From NCBI RefSeq assembly GCF_937898475.1, contig NZ_CALEJS010000016.1:124001-188000 (forward strand): DNA of 64,000 nt, given 5' to 3'. The DNA comes from an uncultured Chitinophaga sp. (lineage in GTDB: Bacteria; Bacteroidota; Bacteroidia; Chitinophagales; Chitinophagaceae). The notes beneath the pieces were generated by a model that saw only the letters and a program-made list of their open reading frames with translations, did not search any database and had not been told where the DNA came from. Of the stretch, positions 53,643 through 63,407 are shown piece by piece (positions within the stretch are counted from its first letter, which is position 1; the number at the start of each line of letters is the position of its first letter). A program made the translations under genes and the position numbers.

Positions 53643-53737
53643 ATTAAGCCTCCGCAAGGTATTCTCTAAACTATTGAAAACAAACAATATACTCCTCTGG
53701 CATAAAGACTGTGCATTTGTTATCTTTCCAATAGCTT

Positions 53738-56119
53738 ATGCAACATCACCATCTCAGAGTAGCCTGGCGTAACCTGTGGAAAGACAGGTTCTACTCCATC
53801 ATCAATATCTCGGGCCTGGCCCTGGCCGCGGCCGCTTTTCTGCTGATCATCCACTATGCGGGGTTTGAATATAGTTATGAAAATGGCTACAAAAAGGCAG
53901 ACAACATCTACCGGGTAACGCTGGATCTCTATAAAGATGGCGCCTATGTGGTAACAGATTGTGAAACACATCCCCCGATGGGACCGGAATTAAAGCAGCA
54001 AATGCCGGAGGTGAGGGATTTTGCGCGGATGCAAAACATGGATCTTTGTGAGATCATCAACCCGCCGGCTACCGCTATCCGTACAGATCGCGTATATGCT
54101 GCCGATCCTTCCGTGTTCTCCATCTTTAACTACGAATTCATCAAGGGCAATCCCGCCAAAGCGCTAAGAGGCGATATGGAGGCCATACTCACGGAAACCA
54201 CTGCCCGGAAACTTTTCGGCAACGCAGATCCGCTGGGCCAGGCGCTTGGCTTTCGGGGAAAAACACTCACCGTCACCGGCGTGATCAGAGACCTTCCGCC
54301 CAATACACACCTGAAGATCGATATGCTGGTGCCTTTCTCCATCGTTCAGCAGTTCGGGATAAATGTTGACTCCTGGCAGGGCAACAACAACTACACTTAC
54401 CTGGAAATGGCCCCTCATACCAACCTCGCGGCTTTTAACCGGAAACTGAAAGCTTTCTCCCTGGCTAAAAAGGAATTAAGAGATAAGATCTTTACAGCAG
54501 AACCTATCAAACAGATCCATCTGCATTCCAAAAAAACATTTGAACCGGAAGTGAATGGCGATGCAAGGACGGTACAATTCCTGCTTACTGTTGCATTCCT
54601 GATTCTGCTGATTGGCACGGTTAATTACGTTAACCTTACTACTGCCAGGGCAGCAGAACGGCTGAAAGAAGCCAGTATCAAGAAAATACTGGGGGCATCC
54701 AGGTTCACGCTGATAAGGCAGTTCTTTACGGAATCTGTCATCATTAACCTCCTGGCCTGTACCCTGGCCCTGCTGATCATACAACTGGCGCAGCCCTACT
54801 ATATGCAGCTCACCGGTATGCCTGCCCGTATCCGTATCTTTAACAGTGCATCTTTCTGGTATTACGTTGCGGGATTATTTGTGTTGAACTGCCTGCTATC
54901 CGGTGTATACCCTTCCATTGCACTCTCGGCAGCCAAAGCCGTGCATGCACTGAACCGCAGCTTTACCAATGCGCTGAAAGGCGGCGCACTCAGAAAGATA
55001 CTGGTAATAGCACAATTCACTGTAGCCTGTATCGTACTGGTTACTTCCATTATCGTACAAAAGCAACTACACTTCATGCGTAACCAGGAACTGGGCATGA
55101 ACCTGGACGGCGTACTGGCCATCAGGGGTGCAGATCTTGACAAAGACAGCACCAGTACCCTGCTATACAAGCAGGAGCTATTGCAGCTGCCGGGCGTGAA
55201 AAAAGTTTCACTGGCGGGCGCAGTGCCCGGTTTACCCGTCAGCGATCTGTCTACCACCAGCTGGGTCACCATTGCAGGGCAGCATCAAACCTCCAGCTTC
55301 AATTATTATGTCTATCCCATTGATGCAGACTTTCTGCCTGCTATGAACATGCAACTGGCGGCGGGCAAAAATTTTATTGCCGGTACGCCTAATAACAACA
55401 AAGTGATCATCAACGAAGAGGCTGCGCGGAAACTGGGCTTTCAAAATGCGGAAGCTGCCGTGGGCAGAAAGGTCGCGATTTTCGGGCAGGAGATGGAAGT
55501 AACAGGCGTGGTAAAGAACTATCATCAGCTGTCACTAAAAGAAGCCTTGCTGCCCATCATTCACTGGTATTACGAAGGCAATACTACCCTGTTTGTAATA
55601 AAGGCAGACACCCGCAGTATGAGCCGTACCATCAGCGCCGCCGAAGAGAAGTGGAAGCAATACTTTAAAGCGCATCCCTTTGAATATCGTTTTGCAGATG
55701 ACCAGTTTAACCAGCAATACCAGTCAGATACCCGCTTCGGGCAGATCGTAAATATTTTCTCGCTGTTCACCGTCTTCATCACCTGCCTGGGACTACTGGG
55801 ACTTACTGCTTACAGTGTATCCAGGCGTACAAAGGAAATAGGCATCCGCAAAGTGCTGGGCGCCAGCGTTACGGGCATCATTCACCTGCTGACAAAAGAT
55901 TTCATCCGTTTGGTGATAGCGGCTGTTATTATAGCCACCCCCTTTGCATGGTATGCCATGCAGCAATGGCTGCAAAACTTTACCTACCGTATTGACATAC
56001 CCTGGTGGGCGTTCGTAATAACCGGTGCGCTGCTGGCAGCAGTGGCGGTTGTAACTGTAGGTTTACAATCACTTAAAACGGCGCTGGCCAACCCGGTAAA
56101 CAGTCTTGGAAAGGAGTAG
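53738..56119 (+). CDS. FtsX/MacB-type ABC transporter permease
   Basis: The protein has 793 residues. It has an N-terminal membrane helix (about residues 20-38, ISGLALAAAAFLLIIHYAGFEYSYENGY), a MacB-like periplasmic domain, a first FtsX unit (FLLTVAFLILLIGTVNYVNLTTARAAERLKEASIKKILGASRFTL), a second periplasmic domain and a second FtsX unit near the C terminus (LFTVFITCLGLLGLTAYSVSRRTKEIGIRKVLGASVTGI). This double layout is typical of the large permease family of Bacteroidota that work with LolD/MacB-like ATPases, often encoded elsewhere. It should act in export or lipoprotein handling at the inner membrane. No ATPase gene is adjacent. A terminator follows. Confidence 0.9.
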   Translation: MQHHHLRVAWRNLWKDRFYSIINISGLALAAAAFLLIIHYAGFEYSYENGYKKADNIYRVTLDLYKDGAYVVTDCETHPPMGPELKQQMPEVRDFARMQNMDLCEIINPPATAIRTDRVYAADPSVFSIFNYEFIKGNPAKALRGDMEAILTETTARKLFGNADPLGQALGFRGKTLTVTGVIRDLPPNTHLKIDMLVPFSIVQQFGINVDSWQGNNNYTYLEMAPHTNLAAFNRKLKAFSLAKKELRDKIFTAEPIKQIHLHSKKTFEPEVNGDARTVQFLLTVAFLILLIGTVNYVNLTTARAAERLKEASIKKILGASRFTLIRQFFTESVIINLLACTLALLIIQLAQPYYMQLTGMPARIRIFNSASFWYYVAGLFVLNCLLSGVYPSIALSAAKAVHALNRSFTNALKGGALRKILVIAQFTVACIVLVTSIIVQKQLHFMRNQELGMNLDGVLAIRGADLDKDSTSTLLYKQELLQLPGVKKVSLAGAVPGLPVSDLSTTSWVTIAGQHQTSSFNYYVYPIDADFLPAMNMQLAAGKNFIAGTPNNNKVIINEEAARKLGFQNAEAAVGRKVAIFGQEMEVTGVVKNYHQLSLKEALLPIIHWYYEGNTTLFVIKADTRSMSRTISAAEEKWKQYFKAHPFEYRFADDQFNQQYQSDTRFGQIVNIFSLFTVFITCLGLLGLTAYSVSRRTKEIGIRKVLGASVTGIIHLLTKDFIRLVIAAVIIATPFAWYAMQQWLQNFTYRIDIPWWAFVITGALLAAVAVVTVGLQSLKTALANPVNSLGKE

Positions 56120-56138
56120 TATAGCAGTACTTATAAAA

Positions 56139-56170
56139 AAAGGCCGTCTCTTAGTGTTGAGACGGCCTTT
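56139..56170. terminator. Bidirectional terminator between permease and YD-like lipoprotein
   Basis: AAAGGCCGTCTC (56139-56150) pairs perfectly with GAGACGGCCTTT (56159-56170) around an 8-base loop, with an A run on the left and Ts on the right. It serves both convergent genes. Confidence 0.9.
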
Positions 56171-56189
56171 CCTGTTATTGATCGATGTA

Positions 56190-56990
56190 TTAATATTCAA
56201 ACTGCCTGGTAGTTGCCCCACCGGATGCGGAGTTAACCACCACCTTTGTCAGCTGTTTCTTGTCATTGTAAGTATAGGAATACGTATTGCTTTCAGGCTG
56301 ATCTCCGGGATAAGCAAAAGTTTCGCTTGTGACCAGGTTCTTATTGAAGAACATTTCTATACCTGCAATTTCGTCTGCTCCAAGAAAATTCATCCAGTTA
56401 AATAAACAGATCGGCTGAAAAACGTTGGGCTCATTATTATAAGCATACGTTATTTCATACAGTAAGGTATTACCGGAGCCATACTGCTTCGCACTGGTGA
56501 TATTACCATTCGTTACTTCATAAGTAGTATAGTTCACCAGGGTAAAATCAGGATTTCCTAGACCGGATGTATAATAGCTCTTTTTTGAAACAACCCCGTT
56601 GGTATATTCAAAGGTATACCTGGTTTTATAGCCGCCGCTGCTGGCCACAAAATTGGCTTCCACCAGCTGATTACCTGCATTGTAACTGAAAGAAGTGCTT
56701 CCCCAGCTGTTCGCCCCTTTACCGGCAACTTCGGTGATTAGCCCTGCCGTACTGTAAACAGCTTCGAAGGTATCCAGTTCCTCTACATCAACAATGCTTT
56801 TAATACGCCTGTCTGCATCATAGTTAAAAGCGAAAACAGTGTCGTCTGCAGGATTAACTCCCTGGGTCATTTTTGTAATAAGCGTTCCTGGTTGATTTTC
56901 GTCCGGGTCAACAGGGGCTTCGTCTTTACTACAGGAAAAAATTGTCAGAGATGCTACCAGTAAGATAGCAATAGATTGTTTGATTCTCAT
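56190..56990 (-). CDS. YD-repeat-like lipoprotein
   Basis: The protein has 266 residues. Lipobox TIFSC gives Cys20 followed by SKDEAPVDPDENQPG. The rest is a series of strands of the FxYNADRRI, FSYNAGNQLVE, FEYTNGVVSKKS, YAYNNEP and YSYTYNDKKQLTKV type, a degenerate YD repeat found in DUF4595-like Bacteroidota lipoproteins. It is surface or periplasmic. Function unknown. It resembles the exported protein at 1460-2284 in style, but the two are not close copies. Confidence 0.75.
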   Translation of the reverse strand: MRIKQSIAILLVASLTIFSCSKDEAPVDPDENQPGTLITKMTQGVNPADDTVFAFNYDADRRIKSIVDVEELDTFEAVYSTAGLITEVAGKGANSWGSTSFSYNAGNQLVEANFVASSGGYKTRYTFEYTNGVVSKKSYYTSGLGNPDFTLVNYTTYEVTNGNITSAKQYGSGNTLLYEITYAYNNEPNVFQPICLFNWMNFLGADEIAGIEMFFNKNLVTSETFAYPGDQPESNTYSYTYNDKKQLTKVVVNSASGGATTRQFEY

Positions 56991-57046
56991 ATGGGTTACG
57001 CTTGTTTTAATATTATTCGAAATTACAATATTATCTGGCTACCTGC

Positions 57047-57076
57047 AAAAAAAACTGCCTCCACCGGAGACAGCTT
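57047..57076 (-). terminator. Rho-independent terminator after the porin gene
   Basis: On the minus strand a stem of CTG-CTCC/GGAG-CAG type (one mismatch) is followed by a run of eight Ts. It lies about 50 bases after the porin stop codon. Confidence 0.8.
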
Positions 57077-57121
57077 TCAATATTGTTGTATGTTATTTAT
57101 GTTTAAACTGCCTGCTTACGT

Positions 57122-58450
57122 TTAATTTAAATACACCTGGTACTGCAGCAGAAAGCTTCCCTTCCTGTCGGTTGCTTCCGCCAGCAGGCTGCCTGGCATT
57201 ACCTGGTAAATGGGCCTGCTCTGGTATGCAAAGGTGAGTTTAGATGTATGTCCTTTCAGCAGCCAGTTAACACCGGTATCCCAGAAAGCCATATTATCCT
57301 GCAGGCGGTCATAGTGCGCATATTGCAAACTGGCGTAAGGCATCAGTGTGGTTTTGCCGATGAGCTCATTTTTGAATTTATAACCCACCTGGCCATACAA
57401 CAGGTTGCCTGTTCCGAAAGAAGGATAGCCATTACCACTGCCATTCAATATATCGGGGCGGTTAGTGCCGTTGCCGGGGTTCATGGTAGCCTGGTTACGG
57501 CTAAAACCATTGCCGTAGTTGAAATTGATATAGGCGGCATAGGCGCTGATGGCAGTACCGGTGGCGGCATTCAGCGGCGCATCGTAGTATACGTCTACCG
57601 CAAAATGCTGCATGGCCTGTTCAATTGTATCGCTGTTATGACCGGTACGCCACATGGCATCCGGCTGGTACTGGAAGCCGGCGCCGATGTTGAACACTTT
57701 TTTAGTGCCCAGGTATGTGCCCGTCATATAGGGAGTGGTATTTGCCTCCTCATCCAGGAATTGCCACTGGAAATATCCCTGCCACTGCATTTTAGGCGGC
57801 TTGGGAGAGAAGGTGGCATTGCTGCCGATAGTGGGCGTGTAGCCGGCAGATTTAGTAATAGACATGGGGCTGCTCATTACCAGGCGGTAATCCAGTTTGC
57901 CGAATTTACCTTTCGCATACAGGCTCAGTTTCCGCAGGAACTGATCAGTGGCGTCGTTGGTGGTTTGTTCAAACAGGGGCGCGTCTATACCCAGGATAGA
58001 ACCTACAGAGGGCGCCGCATAGCGCACCAAACCATTCCACGCAGAGAGACCTGCGCCGAGAGATAAGTGCTTTCTGGCCACTTCGTACTCCCCGGTAATG
58101 TCATGTATAAAGAATCCTGCTTTCCGGTCTGCAGAATAATTGAAGTTGTTCATTCCCACCTGGGCATAAATGAACACCCGGTCTGTGATCTGTCCAAATG
58201 CCTGCATCCTGGCGCGGCGGATACCGATATCCGTAAAATTATCCTTTTCAAACCCGTTGATAGTGGTACCGGGATTCATATCGGTGTTCCTGATCCACAC
58301 CTGTGATATCAGGGTAAGCTTGAAGTAGTTGCTGCCATCTTCATTCAGCCATAACTTACCGTCTTTGAAGGTCTGGGCCTGAACGCCCATCGCCGTAAAT
58401 GATACCAGTAAAGCTGCAGTACATTTCTTTAAAACTTTGATCATCTCCAT
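57122..58450 (-). CDS. Outer-membrane porin (phosphate-selective porin O/P-like)
   Basis: The protein has 442 residues; the start may be this ATG or the one two codons on. Signal peptide to AMGVQAQ (about residue 25). A beta-barrel follows, shown by alternating aromatic strands and the early FKLTLISQVWIRNTDMNPGT and IGIRRARMQAFGQITDRVFIYAQVGMNNF, typical of porin O/P. It ends in LLQYQVYLN. In the family such porins pass anions or sugars by diffusion. It lies downstream of a susCD pair in the same direction, after a 135-base gap with a hairpin, so it may be transcribed partly by read-through. Confidence 0.78.
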   Translation of the reverse strand: MEMIKVLKKCTAALLVSFTAMGVQAQTFKDGKLWLNEDGSNYFKLTLISQVWIRNTDMNPGTTINGFEKDNFTDIGIRRARMQAFGQITDRVFIYAQVGMNNFNYSADRKAGFFIHDITGEYEVARKHLSLGAGLSAWNGLVRYAAPSVGSILGIDAPLFEQTTNDATDQFLRKLSLYAKGKFGKLDYRLVMSSPMSITKSAGYTPTIGSNATFSPKPPKMQWQGYFQWQFLDEEANTTPYMTGTYLGTKKVFNIGAGFQYQPDAMWRTGHNSDTIEQAMQHFAVDVYYDAPLNAATGTAISAYAAYINFNYGNGFSRNQATMNPGNGTNRPDILNGSGNGYPSFGTGNLLYGQVGYKFKNELIGKTTLMPYASLQYAHYDRLQDNMAFWDTGVNWLLKGHTSKLTFAYQSRPIYQVMPGSLLAEATDRKGSFLLQYQVYLN

Positions 58451-58528
58451 TACGTGAATATGGTTTTAGTTTACCGCTGATAGTTGTAATAGCCGTAAAA
58501 ATAGTAAAATCTGCCGCTTTAAAACAGG

Positions 58529-58560
58529 AAGAGGCTGCCCTGATACCGGACAGCCTCTTT
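58529..58560 (-). terminator. Hairpin between susD and porin genes
   Basis: AAGAGGCTG (58529-58537) pairs with CAGCCTCTT (58551-58559), with a GCC-like inner pairing. It lies 26 bases after the susD stop codon. On the minus strand the T tract after it is interrupted, so it may end transcription only in part. Confidence 0.65.
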
Positions 58561-58585
58561 ATACTATCAAGAAGTGTATGCATAT

Positions 58586-59974
58586 TTACTGATCCCACCA
58601 CATCTTGTCTGTCAGCTTCGCGCCCTGCTCCGGACGCGGGTTGGCGATGATCTCGTTCTGCGGGTACAGTAAGCGCCGGGGTATGTCAGACAAGGCATTC
58701 GGTACTTTGGTCATGGCAGGATAACCTGTTCTTCTCCAGTCTACCCAGTTTTCTATGTTAAGAAAATTGGCCACTTTCTTTTCCGTCATGATCAGGCGTA
58801 ATGCATCTCCTGCGCTGAGCGTGCCCCTTTCAGCAAGGTAGGTATCTATTGCAGCCTCACTCACACCCAGCTTTTCCATATGCGCGCGTATAGCCTGCTG
58901 GTAAATAGGCTGGGCGGCGGTAGCGCCGGATTTGATCAGGGTGGCTTCTGCTTTCAGGAACAAGGCTTCCAGGTACGTCACCATGTAGTTGTTGGCGCCG
59001 GGCCCCTGGTAAAAATCCGTAGGGATGGAGTAAGATTCCAGGCTGCCAATGTCTATTGCACCGATCTGGCGGCCGGTATACAAACCGGTTTGCCTGGCGG
59101 GCCTCACCATCCTGGGTAAACGGGGATCGTCATGCGCCTTCAATGAATCTACAATGCCGGATGCCAGTATCAAAGTAGAACTTGGCAGGAATGTAGTGTA
59201 CCACACATTTTCCTGTCCCGCAATACCTGCGTAGGGAAATTTCAGGTCGTCATCATGGGAGGCCATACCCTTTTCCAGCGCTGCCAGTGCAAGATCTGCC
59301 TGTGTGGCGGCGTTGTAGCCGGGCGCTTTGGTAAGGTGCATGTAATAACGGGCTTTCAGTGTGTAGGCCAGTTTTTCCCATTTGCTCATATCTCCCTGGT
59401 AGAAATAGTCATCGCCTGCGGGCGCTTTTGCACCCTGCTCTGCAATATGCGCAATAGCGCTGTCCAGCAGCAATTGTATACCCTTGTAGATATCTTCCTG
59501 TTTATCGTACACGGGTGTATACTGCTGTTCACCTCCCAACGCCTGTGAAAAGGGAATATCGCCCCACATATCCGTGCCTGTGCCCCAGGTATAGGCGGCC
59601 AGTATCTTGGCAATGGCCTGGTAGTTTGGATTGCCGTTGGTTTTGGCTACCGCATCCAGCCTGTTCATATTGGTCAGGCAGGTGGCGTACAACACGTTCC
59701 AGTCCACATCAATATCGGTATGCAGCTGGAAATAGGTTCCTGCATTGGGTACCGGCTGGTTCAACGCAATAGTCTGCAGGTACTCCTGTATAATAATGGC
59801 GGCATTACCGCCGTATAAGCCATGCGAAAGGGCTACTTCCACCGGGGGCAGCAAGGCTGATTCCTGTACTGATTCCGGCCTGTTGGGATCTTTGTTTACA
59901 TCGAGGAACTTTTTACAACCACCGGCTGTAAATACACATCCTGCAACTGCTATGATCAATGATATCTTTTTCAT
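58586..59974 (-). CDS. SusD-like lipoprotein (SusD_2 group), third locus
   Basis: The protein has 462 residues. Lipobox TAGGC gives Cys20, followed by KKFLDVNKDPNRPES, the start typical of the SusD-like 2 group. Helical repeats follow (NAAIIIQEYLQTIALNQ, AIAKILAAYTWGTGTDMWGDIPFSQAL), then TYLEALFLKAEATLIKSG and a C-terminal LNIENWVDWRRTGYPAM with PRRLLYPQNEIIANP, which are marks of the group. It binds peptides or other ligands in several known SusD_2 systems rather than starch. It starts 22 bases after the susC stop. No hydrolase lies nearby, so the ligand is unknown. Confidence 0.9.
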   Translation of the reverse strand: MKKISLIIAVAGCVFTAGGCKKFLDVNKDPNRPESVQESALLPPVEVALSHGLYGGNAAIIIQEYLQTIALNQPVPNAGTYFQLHTDIDVDWNVLYATCLTNMNRLDAVAKTNGNPNYQAIAKILAAYTWGTGTDMWGDIPFSQALGGEQQYTPVYDKQEDIYKGIQLLLDSAIAHIAEQGAKAPAGDDYFYQGDMSKWEKLAYTLKARYYMHLTKAPGYNAATQADLALAALEKGMASHDDDLKFPYAGIAGQENVWYTTFLPSSTLILASGIVDSLKAHDDPRLPRMVRPARQTGLYTGRQIGAIDIGSLESYSIPTDFYQGPGANNYMVTYLEALFLKAEATLIKSGATAAQPIYQQAIRAHMEKLGVSEAAIDTYLAERGTLSAGDALRLIMTEKKVANFLNIENWVDWRRTGYPAMTKVPNALSDIPRRLLYPQNEIIANPRPEQGAKLTDKMWWDQ

Positions 59975-59996
59975 CCGTTAATATTTTTGCGCCGGC

Positions 59997-62900
59997 TTAA
60001 AAACTGGCTTTCAGTGAAAAGTTGATGGAACGGGAAGTCGGTGTGGAGAAGGAGTAAATGCCCTGCGATCCGTTATTGGAGCCAAACGGACTGGTTTCCG
60101 GGTCTCCACCGGTAAAGTGCGGGCTGTGTATCCACAGGTTACGCCCGGTTACTGCAAAGGAGGCCGACTTCAGGAAGCTTCTCGGGAACAGTGTTCTGCC
60201 GAAATCATAGTTGAAGGTAACCGTACGCAGTTTGATGTAGGTACCATCCTGTATCACCGCTTCAGTAACCCCGCTTAACCTGCGCCAGTAATCCATACCG
60301 GAAACCGAAATTGTATTCGGCTTGTTATCTACCACGCTGATACCTTCTACTACCCTGTCTGCCCTGTCTTCAGTTATTTTTGGTGTGCCATAGAAATAAC
60401 CATATCCATCTACGTTATTCTGTATATCGCCGCCTTTCTTCATATCAAACAGGAAGCTCAGGCTGAATTGCTTATACCGCAGGGTATTGGTTAAACCGGC
60501 CGTCCAGTCTGGCGTAATGTTACCGATATTGTTGATACTGCCATCAGAAAAAGGCAGGCCCGTTTCATCTATCATCAGTTGTCCCTGTTCATTCCTTTTA
60601 AAGGAGCTGCCCATGATCACGCCATAGGGCTGCCCCACCACGATGGTGGTAAACCCGTTGCCCAGCTGCTCCATATCATTGTATATATACAGCACCTTGT
60701 TACTGATCTTGGTAAAGTTGAAAGTGAAGTCCCAGCTGAAGTTCTTGCCCACTACCGGTTTTGCGTTCAGCAACAGTTCCACGCCCTTGTTGGACATGCG
60801 CGCTGAGTTCACCGTAGTGCCGGTAAACCCGGTAGAATATGCCACTGCTACACCGGGGATAAGGCCATCTTTTGTTTTCTTGTTGAAATAAGAAGCCTCC
60901 AGGCCTATGCGGTTATTGAACAGGTTTGTTTCCAGGCCTACTTCAAATTCATTCAGCTTTTCGTTACGCAGGTAGGGATTACCCAATGTTTGTGACAGCA
61001 GGTAACCGGATTGCCCCTGGTAAGGAAAAGTGATGGCGCCCAAACCCGGCATGCCGTCTGGTTTCTGAAAAGGTGTGCTGAGTGAATATGGCGACACGTT
61101 ATCATTACCTACTATTGCATAAGACACTCTTACCTTACCAAAGTTGATGATGTTGGAAAGCGAGGGTGACAACAGTTCAGAGAAGATAAATCCGCCGGCT
61201 ACTGAACCATAGGGATAGAAGGAATTATCCTGCGCCAATACAGAGCTGCCATCATAACGGCCTGTCAGCGAAAGCACCAGCATCCGCTTATAGTCTATGT
61301 TGGATTGTGCGTAGAAGCCAACCTTTCTCGAGCGTACCTCATTATCGATAAAGGAAATATTGGAGGCCTGGTTAATGTTCTCGTAGTTTTCCACGCTCAG
61401 CCCTGTGCCCGTGGCGTTTGTTGTTTGCCTGTACAGCGAGAATACGTTGTTACCCAGCAGCACGCTTACATTGAAATCGCCAAACGTTTTATTGGCATTC
61501 ACAATGAAGTCATGATTAAACTGCCTGAAGGTAATGTTCTGCTCAATGATCTTACCGAGGGGATTGGAGTTGGAGCCGATAGCTTCCAGGTATTTATCCT
61601 GCTCAGTGTAAAGATCAGCTCCTGCACGTTCTGTAATGGTCAGCCAGCTGAAAGGGCTGTAGTTTAAGGTGATTACGGGTATGAACCTGTTCACCCTGGC
61701 CCTGTTGGTGATATTCTCCACTGCCCAGTAAGGGTTGTTCCTGGAGTACCGGAACACGCGCTGTGTACCATCAGGGTTCAGCGCGGGTTTGGGATCCCAT
61801 GAAATAGGCGCTGTATACACTGTCCAGATAGGGCTTTCCAGTGTATACCCTTCCGGCGCCCGGTCGTTGGTAGAGCTGGAATAATTCAGCTGGAAAGTGC
61901 TGTTCAGGTTACTCAGTATTTTGGTGTTGTATTTTGCAAAGAGGGCATGCCTTTTATAATCTGTTTCAGGCACGGTACCTGTCTGGTTAATATATGAGTA
62001 AGACATCAGGTAATCGGAATTACCGTTGCCGCCTGATACGCTCAGCGCACTGGTTGATGTGATACCTGTTCTGAAAAAATCCTTGAGCTGGTTGTACTTC
62101 CTGGCGCGTTGCCCGTTCACCATTAAAGTATCCATCAGCGGCCCCCAGGAGCTGCTGGTTTTCTGGTCCGGGTCTTCACCGTTATAAAACACGCCTCTTT
62201 CACCCTGGCCGTATTTGTCCTGTACTTCGGGGAACCAGGGCTTTTCAAAAGAAAGATCCTGTGAGAAGTTCACCCTGGGTTTTCTGTCTGCACTGGCCAA
62301 ACCGCTTTTGGTGGTGATCATCAGTACGCCCCTGGCGCCGGAAGAGCCGTACAATGCAGTAGCGGCAGCGCCTTTAAGTACGCTGATGTTCTCTATGATA
62401 GCCGGGTCGATATCCGCCAGCCTGTTGGTACCCGGCCCCATGGTAAGGTTACCTGTTTCGTCATTATTGATCTGCACACCGTCTATTACGATCAGCGGCT
62501 GGTTCTCTCCAAAGAAAGAAGTGGCGCCCCTGATCACGATCCTGGACGCGCTGCCCGGCGTACCGGAAGCGCTGGTGATCTGTACACCGGGCACTTTGCC
62601 GGATAACGCATTTACGATATTGGGCTCTTTGGCAGCCGCCAGCGTAGCGCCTTTTACTTCCTGGGCGCTGTAGGTTAATACGCGTTTATCGCGCTTTACA
62701 CCCAGGGCGGTTACCACTACTTCATTCAGCTCTTTCTTGTTTTCGGAAAGAGTGATGGTAACAGACGACTGGTTGCTGACTGTTACTTCTGCCGGGTCAA
62801 AACCAATAGCCGTAGCCACCAGCACGGCTGTTCCGTCATAAGCAATTTCGAATGATCCATCGGCGCCGGCGGTGGTGCCTTTACCACTGTTCTTAATCTT

Positions 62901-63035
62901 GATGGTAGCCCCGATAACCGGGTTACCACTCTTGTCTGTTACTTTCCCCTTTAATGTAACAGACTGGGCATAGGCGTCAATACCCACACAGCATAATATT
63001 GCTACGAACCATAGCAAATACGGCTTAAGACTCAT
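59997..63035 (-). CDS. SusC/RagA-family TonB-dependent transporter, third locus
   Basis: The protein has 1012 residues. Signal peptide residues 1-23 (DAYAQ), regulatory-like domain (LKGKVTDKSGNPVIGATIKIKNSG region), segment NEVVVTALGVKRDKR in place of the usual VVGYG form, plug (IRGATSFFGENQPLIVIDGVQINND, IIENISVLKGAAATALYGSSGARGVLMITTKSG) and a barrel ending in SINFSLKASF. The TALGVKR form is the one usually paired with SusD_2 proteins, as here. It imports a ligand with TonB. The 372-base gap to the right separates it from a divergent SDR gene. Confidence 0.95.
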   Translation of the reverse strand: MSLKPYLLWFVAILCCVGIDAYAQSVTLKGKVTDKSGNPVIGATIKIKNSGKGTTAGADGSFEIAYDGTAVLVATAIGFDPAEVTVSNQSSVTITLSENKKELNEVVVTALGVKRDKRVLTYSAQEVKGATLAAAKEPNIVNALSGKVPGVQITSASGTPGSASRIVIRGATSFFGENQPLIVIDGVQINNDETGNLTMGPGTNRLADIDPAIIENISVLKGAAATALYGSSGARGVLMITTKSGLASADRKPRVNFSQDLSFEKPWFPEVQDKYGQGERGVFYNGEDPDQKTSSSWGPLMDTLMVNGQRARKYNQLKDFFRTGITSTSALSVSGGNGNSDYLMSYSYINQTGTVPETDYKRHALFAKYNTKILSNLNSTFQLNYSSSTNDRAPEGYTLESPIWTVYTAPISWDPKPALNPDGTQRVFRYSRNNPYWAVENITNRARVNRFIPVITLNYSPFSWLTITERAGADLYTEQDKYLEAIGSNSNPLGKIIEQNITFRQFNHDFIVNANKTFGDFNVSVLLGNNVFSLYRQTTNATGTGLSVENYENINQASNISFIDNEVRSRKVGFYAQSNIDYKRMLVLSLTGRYDGSSVLAQDNSFYPYGSVAGGFIFSELLSPSLSNIINFGKVRVSYAIVGNDNVSPYSLSTPFQKPDGMPGLGAITFPYQGQSGYLLSQTLGNPYLRNEKLNEFEVGLETNLFNNRIGLEASYFNKKTKDGLIPGVAVAYSTGFTGTTVNSARMSNKGVELLLNAKPVVGKNFSWDFTFNFTKISNKVLYIYNDMEQLGNGFTTIVVGQPYGVIMGSSFKRNEQGQLMIDETGLPFSDGSINNIGNITPDWTAGLTNTLRYKQFSLSFLFDMKKGGDIQNNVDGYGYFYGTPKITEDRADRVVEGISVVDNKPNTISVSGMDYWRRLSGVTEAVIQDGTYIKLRTVTFNYDFGRTLFPRSFLKSASFAVTGRNLWIHSPHFTGGDPETSPFGSNNGSQGIYSFSTPTSRSINFSLKASF

Positions 63036-63407
63036 GACGATTCAGATTTTAGTTTGGTTATTTGTTTTTCATTGTTCGGGATACAAAGCCCCTGCCGTAG
63101 TTCGGACTTACAGCAATAAAGCACACTCAATGGATTCGTATTCCATTCAAAAAAGAATGATGATAAATTTCCCCTTCCCCGGTTAAAAAGACTTATAAGG
63201 AACGGGATAAAATTATTCATTGCTATAACAATATACTTCAATGATCTTGGCTGATACTACCCATATCTTAACCTGTTCGATAACTATTGCTTAAAATAAG
63301 GTAAAATATTGGTAAAGTATACGCATGCTGGCGTATTGCTATTAATATAACACAGACCTTTGCATAACAGGTAAACAGCTACCATATAACATAAAAACAG
63401 TTTTCAA
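63036..63407. other. Intergenic gap between divergent susC and SDR genes
   Basis: The 372 bases are AT-rich toward the SDR gene and hold no convincing gene. GACCTTTG at 63355-63362 is one base from the TAnnTTTG box and 45 bases before the SDR start, so it is a weak promoter candidate. No operator-like repeat was found. Confidence 0.35.

Noticed and set aside
53699..53714. Sigma-54-like promoter (TGGCAT then TGCA) before the ABC permease
   Set aside because: The GG and GC elements are 12 bases apart instead of the strict 10, so it does not fit a -24/-12 promoter.
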